Origin: CAZNXJ01 sp964577115
GTDB taxonomy: Bacteria; Planctomycetota; Planctomycetia; Pirellulales; Pirellulaceae
Direction of reading: 5' to 3'
Assembly (NCBI GenBank): GCA_964577115.1
Contig: CAZNXJ010000059.1
Coordinates: 1 to 12,360, forward strand
Length of the DNA: 12,360 bases
How positions within the stretch are numbered: position 1 is the stretch's first letter; each line of letters starts with the position of its first letter. The position numbers and the translations under genes are program-made. The notes beneath the pieces were generated by a model that made no database searches, was not told the origin of the DNA, and saw only the letters and a program-made list of their open reading frames with translations. Of the stretch, positions 1 to 7,110 are shown one piece after another.

Positions 1-1565
1 ACGATGTAGGCATCAAACCAGAGCGACCAGTTGCGGATGTAGTACATGTCCCAGTAGATACGCAGCTCGTATACGCCGTTGTTACGGCAGGTGACTTGCC
101 ACAGGCCGGTCAGGCCGGGACGGACGGTGGTGTAGACCGAGAACTCGTGCGGGTAGTCGACGATGTAGGTCCGGTCGTAGGTCTCGCTGTCCACGATCGG
201 CCGAGGCCCGACGACGGACATCTCGCCGCGGAGGACGTTCCAGAGCTGCGGGAGCTCGTCGAGACTCGTCTTCCGCAAAAACTGCCCGATCCACGTGACA
301 CGCGGGTCGTTCCGCAACTTGTGTGTCGTTTCCCATTCGGCCCGCAGAGCCGGGTCGCTATTCAGGTACTCTTCCAGGATCGCGTCGGCGTTCTGACGCA
401 TCGAGCGGAATTTCCAGGCCTTGAACGGCCGGCCGCCCCGGCCAATACGCTCCTGGCTGTAGAAAATCGGACCGGGCGAGGTGAGCCGAATGGCCAGCGC
501 GATCAGGAGGATCCCGGGTAGGCAGACGAGCAGCACCGCGCTCGCAAACAGGATGTCGAACAGGCGCTTGAGCGATTGGCGGAACCAGTCCGGATGAGCT
601 CCCCCGAGCCGTAGGCCGCACGCGGGGCCAACTGTCTGCGCTTCGTCCCACATGCCAATGTCGAGCCCGGCGGTCGAGAGCACGATGCGGTGAGGGATCG
701 CGTGTAGCGCCGTCGTAATCATGTCCTGCGCGGTCTTCGACGCGTTCGCCTGGTTGGCTGCCATCAGTACCCACGTCGCGCCCGTTGTATGGGCACACTG
801 GTGAGCCGTCCGGGCGTCGTAGGTCGGAATGTCGTCGGCCACCAGGTCGCTGCTGTTCCAGTAGTCCTCCGGGCTCAGCAAAACGCCCACCGGGCGGATG
901 CCCCGCTCGGGCATCCGGGCCAGCTGGCGGTAAAGGACCGTCGCCAGCTCGGGATCGGCATAGATCAGCGCGTTAGCACCCCAGTAAGGGCATTTGGCCA
1001 GCAAGCAGCGAGCAAGATAGCGGCCGCTCGGTAAGAGCGGAATGGATAGCAAATACGCGCCGAGTAATGTTGCAATATAGAACAGCCATAGCTGCGGTTC
1101 ACGCAGCAGGCCCACGACCAGGCAGGCGGCTAACGCCAGCCCTGCCGAACGGACCAGCTGACGGAACTCGACGACCGGACTTGCCCCGAGCGCCGGGTAG
1201 ACACCCGCCAAACGCCCGATCGGCAAGAGCAGCACGGCCGCCATCCACGCGGGCTCGTACGCCGCCGGCAGGATCGCACCACCCAGCGCCCAGCGCACGG
1301 CCGAGGCGCTGACGTAAACAAGGCCCCACATGAGGGCGAAATCGGCGAGCGCTAGCGGTAGGCCGCTGGCGAGCGATTGGAGGAAGGAGCGGTTGGAAAG
1401 TTGGCGAGCCGTCGCGCCGTGCGAGCCGGTCGCGCGGCAGAAGGCTTCCAGGTACTCGGCACCGGCGCGCTCCGAGGCGGTCAGTTGGCCGTAGCGAGCC
1501 GCTGTCGCCTCGGCGACCGGGCCCGGAAGCGTTGAACTGCTGGCTTCCATGTTCTTCGATACCAT
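1..1565 (-). CDS. Polyprenyl-phosphate sugar phosphotransferase, WbaP/WcaJ type (3' end cut by window edge)
   Basis: This enzyme transfers a sugar-1-phosphate from a nucleotide sugar to undecaprenyl phosphate at the inner membrane, the first step of exopolysaccharide repeat-unit assembly. It was read on the minus strand from ATG 1565, giving 521 codons with no stop before the edge. Residues about 66-180 hold several hydrophobic segments, and 190-300 look like a Rossmann-type middle domain. Then comes the hallmark C-terminal domain: SLKRLFDILF at 331-340 with a re-entrant hydrophobic helix, SPGPIFYSQERIG at 363-375, FKAWKFRSMR at 381-390, TSLDELPQLWNVLRGEMS at 433-450 with the Asp436-Glu437 pair that is catalytic in PglC-type enzymes, GPRP at 453-456, and RPGLTGLWQV at 482-491. 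About 20-30 residues are probably missing. A second ATG at 1550 is an alternative start; neither has a clear Shine-Dalgarno. The family is certain. The sugar (glucose, galactose or other) cannot be told from sequence. Confidence 0.93.
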   Translation of the reverse strand, partial: MVSKNMEASSSTLPGPVAEATAARYGQLTASERAGAEYLEAFCRATGSHGATARQLSNRSFLQSLASGLPLALADFALMWGLVYVSASAVRWALGGAILPAAYEPAWMAAVLLLPIGRLAGVYPALGASPVVEFRQLVRSAGLALAACLVVGLLREPQLWLFYIATLLGAYLLSIPLLPSGRYLARCLLAKCPYWGANALIYADPELATVLYRQLARMPERGIRPVGVLLSPEDYWNSSDLVADDIPTYDARTAHQCAHTTGATWVLMAANQANASKTAQDMITTALHAIPHRIVLSTAGLDIGMWDEAQTVGPACGLRLGGAHPDWFRQSLKRLFDILFASAVLLVCLPGILLIALAIRLTSPGPIFYSQERIGRGGRPFKAWKFRSMRQNADAILEEYLNSDPALRAEWETTHKLRNDPRVTWIGQFLRKTSLDELPQLWNVLRGEMSVVGPRPIVDSETYDRTYIVDYPHEFSVYTTVRPGLTGLWQVTCRNNGVYELRIYWDMYYIRNWSLWFDAYI

Positions 1566-1964
1566 GTCCGAGGAAGAGGGGGCAGATGGACGGAGCAGGA
1601 CGGATCGAGCGCGCAACCTTAGGGCTCGAATGCCAACACCGGCATCGGTGGAAGGGCAGACCATGCGGCCGTGCGTGACCTCGCATGAGTCACGGTGCAG
1701 CGTAGGCGCAACTGCCACATCATAGGAGGTTTGGCAACCCTGCCATCGCCGGCGAGGCTTGGCGTCAGGCCTCCCGAACGATCCTCGTGGCTTGGTGTTT
1801 CAGAGTAGATGCGAGTTGAAAATCCTTCAAGTGGTTGGCAGGAAAACTTTACTAAGTTGGATATTTGCTTCGGTCGGCAGTGTGGGTCGTACATCATGTG
1901 CGTGCGGCGGACTGGAGCTTGGGGAAGAAACTGCGTTATTGAATCCTCGCTAGGGCTCGGTGGG
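1566..1964. other. Gene-free spacer between TPR gene and sugar phosphotransferase
   Basis: This stretch of about 400 bases between two same-strand genes has no convincing coding sequence. A 125-codon open frame on the minus strand (1996-1619) crosses it, but it overlaps the TPR stop and shows no domain-like features. The part at about 1800-1960 is clearly more AT-rich than the flanking genes, as expected for a regulatory region. It holds a candidate promoter and a hairpin at the TPR stop codon. Confidence 0.5.
1719..1746 (-). promoter_or_regulatory. Candidate sigma70-type promoter for the sugar phosphotransferase
   Basis: On the minus strand ATGGCA (1746-1741, 4 of 6 to the -35 consensus) is followed by a 16-base spacer and TATGAT (1724-1719, 5 of 6 to the -10). 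Transcription would start near 1711, giving a leader of about 145 bases. It was found by eye, and such matches arise by chance, so this is tentative. Confidence 0.25.
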
Positions 1965-1973
1965 TTACCGAGC
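1955..1973 (-). repeat. Hairpin straddling the TPR stop codon
   Basis: A perfect 7-bp inverted repeat (GCTCGGT/ACCGAGC, 1955-1961 with 1967-1973) and a 5-base loop enclose the TAA stop at 1967-1965. There is no T-run after it on the minus strand, so it is not a standard intrinsic terminator. It could be a 3'-end stabiliser, a Rho-assisted site or chance. Confidence 0.35.
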
Positions 1974-4900
1974 GGCTTGTTGTTCGAGTGTGACAAGTGC
2001 CTGTCGATCCGTGATATGTAGCCGATAGGGATTCAAGCCCAGCTTGCGAGCTTCTTCGAGCGACTGAAGGGCCGCGCGGCGCTGGCCCAGCGCGTGCTGA
2101 GCGAGCGCAAGGTGAACGTAGGCCTCGGCAAATGGACGCTCGGCCACCGCCGCCTCAAACCGGCTGATCGCCTGCCGAACGTCGCCGGCACGCATCAGAA
2201 TCACGCCCTGCGTGTCCAGCAGCTCGGGCAGTGGTCCGACCACCTCCATCGCCCGGTGCAGCATCTTCAGCCCCTCCTGCGGTGCGCCCTGATAGGCGAG
2301 CGCCAGCGCGCCGTTGTTCAAACAGCGCACGCTGCTGGGCGCTAAGGCCAGCGCCTGCTCGTAATACTGAAGGGCGCGCGCATATTCCAAGCGCCAGAAT
2401 GCAAGATCGCCGGCCGAAGCCAAGAGCACGACTTCATTGGGATGCTGCGCAAGCGCCTCGTCGATTTGCAATTGCAATCGCTCCAGATCCGAATCACTGG
2501 CCTCACTTTGCATCAGCGCCATTGCCACCGCGGCAATCTCCGCGGGCGAAGCGGCTTGCCGGTGTTCGGCGAGGACCTGGAGGACCGCGGGTGCGTTGCC
2601 TCGGCGCGCCTGGTATTCCGCAAGAATCAGCGGCCGCGTCGCGGCCTCCGAGCTCTCGGCAAAGAGCGTTTCGGCCGCTTCGTAAAACTTCCTACGCAGC
2701 TCCTGGTCGGCACTATCCGGATAGAGGTCGCCGAACATCTCCAGCTTCGCGGCGGCCCAGGCGATTTGGCGAGCAGCGAAGTCCGAAGGAGCATCCGGTC
2801 CGGCGGCGCTGGCACGAGCCGCCCAATCCTTCAGCGTCCGAATGACTTCCTCGTAGCGGCCCGCGACGAAATGCACCCGCGCCTGGAGCTCGGCCGTGCC
2901 TTGTTCGTTCGGCGACAGCGACCGCAGCCGCTCCATCCAGACCTCGGCTTCAACCGCTTCCTCGTGATCTACGAGCGCTGCGACATAAGCAGCCGTGTAG
3001 CTGGCATTCATGGGATGCGCGGTCGCCAGGTCGCGCAGTTGCCGCCGCGCTTTATCCCACTGCCCCTCGCGCAAATAGAGCCGCCCCAACAAATAGTCAT
3101 ACTGCGGCTGGCGCTCGCGCGCGGGGATGTTTTCCAGGATTGCGATGGCCTCGCCGCGGGCCTCGCGCGAGCCCTGCGCGTCGAGCACCACGGCTTTGGC
3201 CAAGCGATCGGACGTTGTGTTGTCGCTCGAAGCCAGATTGCGCTCGATCAGCTCGCGCGCTCGCTGCAAATCGGCGGGGCGGCGGCGAGCGGCCAGAAGC
3301 AGCGCGAGCTGCCGGCGCGCTGCCGCCAGCTCGGCGTCGGTGCCTGGCGAATCGACTAGGATCTCGTACTGGGCCGTGGCTTCCTGAAGAAGCCCTTGCC
3401 GCAGATAGAAGGCGGCGACCTTGCTACGGATCGATGTATCGTCTTCGCTAGCGGCGAGCGCCGCTTCGTAATTCTTCCGCGCCTCGCCCGAGTCCTTGAG
3501 AATCTCATGACACTCGGCGGCCAACAGCAAGTCGGCCGGCGATTCGACGGCCTCCAGCGCGTCGTTCAGCGCCTGGCGGGCTTCGTCCATGTTGCCGGCT
3601 TCGGCGTAGATCCGGACGAGCATCACCCAGGGAGCGGGCTCGTTTGGGCTAATGGCAATCGCCTCGCGCAGTTCTTTTTCCGCCTGTTCTGGCTGCTTGA
3701 GCACCGACAGGACCTGGGCCAACCAGAGGCGGTCCTCGAGCGTGCCCGAACGGCGAGCGGCTTCCTGGGCGAGCGCCAGCGCCCGTTCGAAGTCGCCCAC
3801 CTGAAACGCTGCGCGGGCGGCGATGCCGGAAAGCTCGTCGGCCGTCTGCTGCTGCGTCTCGTTCAGCTGCCGTACAAGCCGATCGACTTCATTGAATTGG
3901 CCTCGCTGGAACAACAGTCCAATGAGCTGCCGGATCAGCCCCGGATCTCGCTCGCCCAGCGCTAGCGCCTCGCGATACTTTTCGATGGCCAGCTCCTCCT
4001 GGCCTTGTAGCTCGTAGAGGCGTCCCGAAAGCAGCGGGACTTTGCTCCACGAGGGACGCGCGGCGAGCGCTTTGACCAGGTGGGCCTGGGCCTGTTTAAG
4101 ATGATCCGGCGACGCGTGCTCCTGCGCGGCAAGACTCAGGCGCACGGCCTCGCCGTAGTGCCAGATCGGCCCCTCGCCGTCGATGCGGCGAATTTCCGTT
4201 AGCACGCCCTTCATGGCCGCGGCGTCCTTGGTCTGGAACGCCACTTCCAACTGCAAAATGCGAACGCGCAAATTGTCCGGCTGCTGCTCGGCCGTGAATT
4301 CGGCCAATTCGTTGGCCACGGGAAACTTCTGAATCCAGCACGCCATCACGGCCAGCTGCTCGTGGAGGCTCGCTGACTGCGCGCCGAACTTCTCACGAGC
4401 CTGCTCGGCGAGCCCCTGCAATGCGTCGCCGGCGTCGAGCCCGTAGCGCTGGACCAGGTATTGGCCGCGCAGGGCGAGCAGGCTGAGCTCGTCGGGGAAC
4501 TGGGCAATGGCGTCGGCGAAAAGCGCCTCGGCGGCGTCCCAATCTTCCGAGCGTGCAGCGAGCGCGATCTGGGCCTGCCAGAGCTCAATACGCTCCGGAT
4601 GCTGCGTGCGCGCGGCTTCGATTACCGACGCGGCGTCCTCGGGGTTCTTCTGCGCCAGCAGCAGTTCGGCTCGCAGGATAGGCAAGTACGGAAAATCGGG
4701 CTCGGATTTACCCAGCCGCTCGAGCAAGGACTCGACAGCGGTCAGGTTATTCCGGGCCGCTGGGCCGTTCGACGCTTGACGCAGCATGAGACGCACATAG
4801 TTGACCACGGCCTCGGCGGGTGCCTCGGCGCCGCCGACCAGCAGCCGGTATTCGGCCATCGCTTCGTCTTGCCGCCCCAGTGCCGTCAGGGTTCCGGCCA

Positions 4901-6233
4901 GTGCCAGGCGCGCAGCCTTCCAGCTCGGATCGGCCGCGACCGCTCGGCGATAGGCGACCAGTTGCTGATCGAGCCGGCCTCGTTCGCCGTAGCATTTGCC
5001 CAGCCAGAAATCGGCTTGCCGAGCGATATCGGGCCACTGGGACAGCTCGGCCCGCACGGCTTCCAGCTGCCGGCTCCCGCCGAGCCAATTGCCGCTTATC
5101 GCAAGGTTCTTCGCTTCGAGGAACGCAACCAGCGGTTTCGCCAGCCCCAGCTCGCGTAAATCCTCGAGCGTCTTCTTCGCTTCGTCGTGCTGCCGCTGCT
5201 CGATGAGCAGATTGGCCAGGTTCCAGTGCAGTGTCGTATCATGGGGAACCGCCGCCACGCCCGCTCGTAGCCGCTCGATCGCCGCGGCCGGGCTGCCGTT
5301 TCGCAGCTCGATGTCGACCAGGATGGCGTGCAGGTCGGCTAGTTCTGGATGCAGCGCGACGCCGCGTTCGGCAAACTCGCGGGCCTTATCGAACTGCCGT
5401 TGACGGGCGGCCAGTTCGGCCGCTAGCAACAATGCTTCGGCCGCATCGGGGGCCAGTTCGAGCGCCTTCGCCGCGTCCTGTTCGCACTGCGCGATCCGGC
5501 TGGCATCGGCAGGCTGGCTAGCGGCAACTTGGACCTGTGGCCCATCGTCTTGGGTGGAAGACGCAGACTGGAAACCGCGGAGCCGCATGCGGCCGCGGAT
5601 CACGTAGGCCAGGTAGTTTTCCGGATTTTGCTCGACCATCTTGTCGAGCGTCTTGCTCGCCTCGTCGGGCCGCTCGAGCCGGTACGCGAGAAGTCGGGCG
5701 GCTTGTTCGTGCAGATCGAGGCGATCCGGAGCGAGCTCGATCGCTTTGTGCAAGGACTCGAGCGCTTTTTCGGGTTGCCCCAGCTCGGACTGGCAGTGGC
5801 TCAGGCGGGCCCACCCTTCGGGATCGTTGGGCGATTGCTTGAGTACCTCGTCGACCAGCAGTTTCTGAGCATCCGCAAACCGGCCCAATTGCATGGCCAG
5901 TTCGACGAGTTTCTGGTGGAGACCGTCTTGCTGCGGATTATGCCGCAGCGACTGGTTCAAGATGAGGTAAGCTTGTTGAGGCGCGCCGAGATCCGCGAGC
6001 ACTTCGCCGTAGTCACGCAGGGCTTCGGCATCATGCGGGACGAGCAGGACGTAGCGGCGCAGATGGGAGGCGGCAAGTTGTAAGTCGGCGGCTGAGCGCG
6101 CCCGCCTGGCTTCGCGCAAGAATGCATCCGCATGGCGATGCATCTGGAGGCGGTGCGCTGCATGGGTAATACCACCAACTACGACCATCGCCAGGAACAT
6201 CCCGGCGATGAAACGCAGGTTCAGGCGGTGCAT
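1965..6233 (-). CDS. Giant membrane-anchored TPR protein of the exosortase/EPS locus (PrsT-like role)
   Basis: This protein of 1422 residues is almost wholly tetratricopeptide repeats. TPR superhelices bind other proteins, and in proteobacterial PEP-CTERM/exopolysaccharide loci a TPR protein (PrsT) accompanies the exosortase. A scaffold role in the envelope is therefore likely but inferred. The N-terminus (MHRLNLRF, then a hydrophobic stretch at about 9-25 with no lipobox Cys) is a signal peptide or signal anchor, placing the repeats in the periplasm. I count roughly 38 helix-pair units of about 34 residues, such as LGQPEKALESLHKAIELAP near the start and RLEYARALQYYEQALALAP near the end. PrsT-type proteins are usually about 900 residues, so this one is long. 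I chose ATG 6233. The frame stays open to a TTG at 6269, but that codon is the outer base of a hairpin. The gene is separated from epsI by a terminator, so it probably has its own promoter; I could not find a good one. Confidence 0.88.
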   Translation of the reverse strand: MHRLNLRFIAGMFLAMVVVGGITHAAHRLQMHRHADAFLREARRARSAADLQLAASHLRRYVLLVPHDAEALRDYGEVLADLGAPQQAYLILNQSLRHNPQQDGLHQKLVELAMQLGRFADAQKLLVDEVLKQSPNDPEGWARLSHCQSELGQPEKALESLHKAIELAPDRLDLHEQAARLLAYRLERPDEASKTLDKMVEQNPENYLAYVIRGRMRLRGFQSASSTQDDGPQVQVAASQPADASRIAQCEQDAAKALELAPDAAEALLLAAELAARQRQFDKAREFAERGVALHPELADLHAILVDIELRNGSPAAAIERLRAGVAAVPHDTTLHWNLANLLIEQRQHDEAKKTLEDLRELGLAKPLVAFLEAKNLAISGNWLGGSRQLEAVRAELSQWPDIARQADFWLGKCYGERGRLDQQLVAYRRAVAADPSWKAARLALAGTLTALGRQDEAMAEYRLLVGGAEAPAEAVVNYVRLMLRQASNGPAARNNLTAVESLLERLGKSEPDFPYLPILRAELLLAQKNPEDAASVIEAARTQHPERIELWQAQIALAARSEDWDAAEALFADAIAQFPDELSLLALRGQYLVQRYGLDAGDALQGLAEQAREKFGAQSASLHEQLAVMACWIQKFPVANELAEFTAEQQPDNLRVRILQLEVAFQTKDAAAMKGVLTEIRRIDGEGPIWHYGEAVRLSLAAQEHASPDHLKQAQAHLVKALAARPSWSKVPLLSGRLYELQGQEELAIEKYREALALGERDPGLIRQLIGLLFQRGQFNEVDRLVRQLNETQQQTADELSGIAARAAFQVGDFERALALAQEAARRSGTLEDRLWLAQVLSVLKQPEQAEKELREAIAISPNEPAPWVMLVRIYAEAGNMDEARQALNDALEAVESPADLLLAAECHEILKDSGEARKNYEAALAASEDDTSIRSKVAAFYLRQGLLQEATAQYEILVDSPGTDAELAAARRQLALLLAARRRPADLQRARELIERNLASSDNTTSDRLAKAVVLDAQGSREARGEAIAILENIPARERQPQYDYLLGRLYLREGQWDKARRQLRDLATAHPMNASYTAAYVAALVDHEEAVEAEVWMERLRSLSPNEQGTAELQARVHFVAGRYEEVIRTLKDWAARASAAGPDAPSDFAARQIAWAAAKLEMFGDLYPDSADQELRRKFYEAAETLFAESSEAATRPLILAEYQARRGNAPAVLQVLAEHRQAASPAEIAAVAMALMQSEASDSDLERLQLQIDEALAQHPNEVVLLASAGDLAFWRLEYARALQYYEQALALAPSSVRCLNNGALALAYQGAPQEGLKMLHRAMEVVGPLPELLDTQGVILMRAGDVRQAISRFEAAVAERPFAEAYVHLALAQHALGQRRAALQSLEEARKLGLNPYRLHITDRQALVTLEQQAAR

Positions 6234-6249
6234 AGTCGTGTCTCGCTGA

Positions 6250-6269
6250 TTGCTCGCCGAAGCGAGCAA
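6250..6269 (-). promoter_or_regulatory. UUCG-loop hairpin in the TPR leader, 16 bases before the start codon
   Basis: On the minus strand TTGCTCGC, loop TTCG, GCGAGCAA form a perfect 8-bp stem closed by a C-G pair. C(UUCG)G is a known extra-stable RNA tetraloop. The stem ends 16 bases before ATG 6233 and no T-run follows, so it is unlikely to be a terminator. It sits where it could affect ribosome access or protect the 5' end of a processed message. The structure is seen directly; the role is inferred. Confidence 0.6.
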
Positions 6270-6343
6270 CGGGGTCGTGATCCAACTGGACGGCGAGCGC
6301 CCTCTGTATGAGCGAATAGGAATCGCAGAAGTACGCCGCCGTC

Positions 6344-6375
6344 AAAAAAAACGCTAACAGTCGCGGCGGCTAGCG
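6344..6375 (-). terminator. Intrinsic terminator after epsI
   Basis: On the minus strand CGCTAGC (6375-6369) pairs with GTTAGCG (6358-6352), 7 bp including one G-U, across a 10-base loop. It is followed at once by eight Ts (6351-6344). The epsI stop codon TAG (6372-6370) lies inside the first arm. The stem is modest but the T-run is strong. It would end the exosortase-kinase-epsI transcript and uncouple the TPR gene downstream. Confidence 0.7.
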
Positions 6376-7017
6376 AATGTCACGCGTGAACTGATGGATG
6401 GCGGCAGCCGTTTGCTGGAGCAGAGGGGCTGCCTCGTCGATTGAGCGGGCCGGTGTCTGGAGCATCACCTTCACGAGTGGCGGCCACTCTTTCTCGCCCC
6501 ACAGGCGTCCGAAGACCTCGCGGCCCTCGTTGCGGCCGGTATAGCGGTGGAGGCCCAATTGAAACCAATGCGCGACGACAACGCGCTGGCCTTCTCGTTC
6601 GAGCTGCATGAGTCCCAGCGGCAAGATGCCACTGGACGTTTTCACGCGGGATTCCTGGCGATCGATGATCTGCCAGCCGGCGTTGGGATAACAGATTTCC
6701 GGATGGTGCGGCGAAACGTCGGCCGCGATCGATTCATCGGCCCAAACGGCCGAATAGACCGACACGGAACGCCCATCGTTGCTTTCGTAGATGCGGCTGA
6801 TGTGCGCGCGAGCGTTCACAAACTCCAGAATGTCGGTCGGCAGCTCTTGATCGCGTCCGGTCAGGCCACCCAGCTCGAGCGGAAGTTGCTCTAGCTCGCG
6901 CGCCGGCTGGCGAACCGTGAACGAATATCCCGACTGAACCCATGCCACACCCAAGTTGCAGAACAGCAAGATGGCTGCCAGCAGGGCAAAGCGAACCGTC
7001 AATGATTTCATGGGCAT
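6370..7017 (-). CDS. epsI: EpsI-family exosortase-associated protein
   Basis: EpsI-domain proteins (DUF3485 family) are encoded beside or fused to exosortases in PEP-CTERM/exopolysaccharide loci. Their exact biochemical role is unsettled; they are thought to act with the exosortase at the periplasmic face of the inner membrane. The 215-residue protein has one N-terminal hydrophobic segment (about 8-28) followed by a periplasmic domain. The family signature is HHPEICYPNAGW at residues 104-115. A second conserved region follows, with VVVAHWFQLG at 146-155 ahead of RYTGRNEG. Here it is a separate gene, 93 bases after the kinase. The start is ATG 7017; a second in-frame ATG two codons on (7011) is equally possible. 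No strong Shine-Dalgarno is visible. The gene ends inside a terminator hairpin, so it is the last gene of its transcript. Confidence 0.9.
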   Translation of the reverse strand: MPMKSLTVRFALLAAILLFCNLGVAWVQSGYSFTVRQPARELEQLPLELGGLTGRDQELPTDILEFVNARAHISRIYESNDGRSVSVYSAVWADESIAADVSPHHPEICYPNAGWQIIDRQESRVKTSSGILPLGLMQLEREGQRVVVAHWFQLGLHRYTGRNEGREVFGRLWGEKEWPPLVKVMLQTPARSIDEAAPLLQQTAAAIHQFTRDIR

Positions 7018-7110
7018 TCAGGAAAATCCGCCAAAGGTGCGAATAGGAAATTACGTTGGATATCCATACCGCGGCACCTTGTGGCGCAGCGGATCAGCCA
7101 CGGTGACGGG

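Noticed and set aside
1619..1996. A 125-codon open frame on the minus strand across the spacer after the TPR gene.
   Set aside because: It overlaps the end of the TPR gene, has no recognisable domain or ribosome site, and lies in AT-richer spacer DNA. A gene here is unlikely.
2442..3359. Long plus-strand open frames inside the TPR gene, up to 305 codons.
   Set aside because: They are antisense shadows of a GC-rich gene. The minus-strand TPR reading is continuous and repeat-structured throughout.
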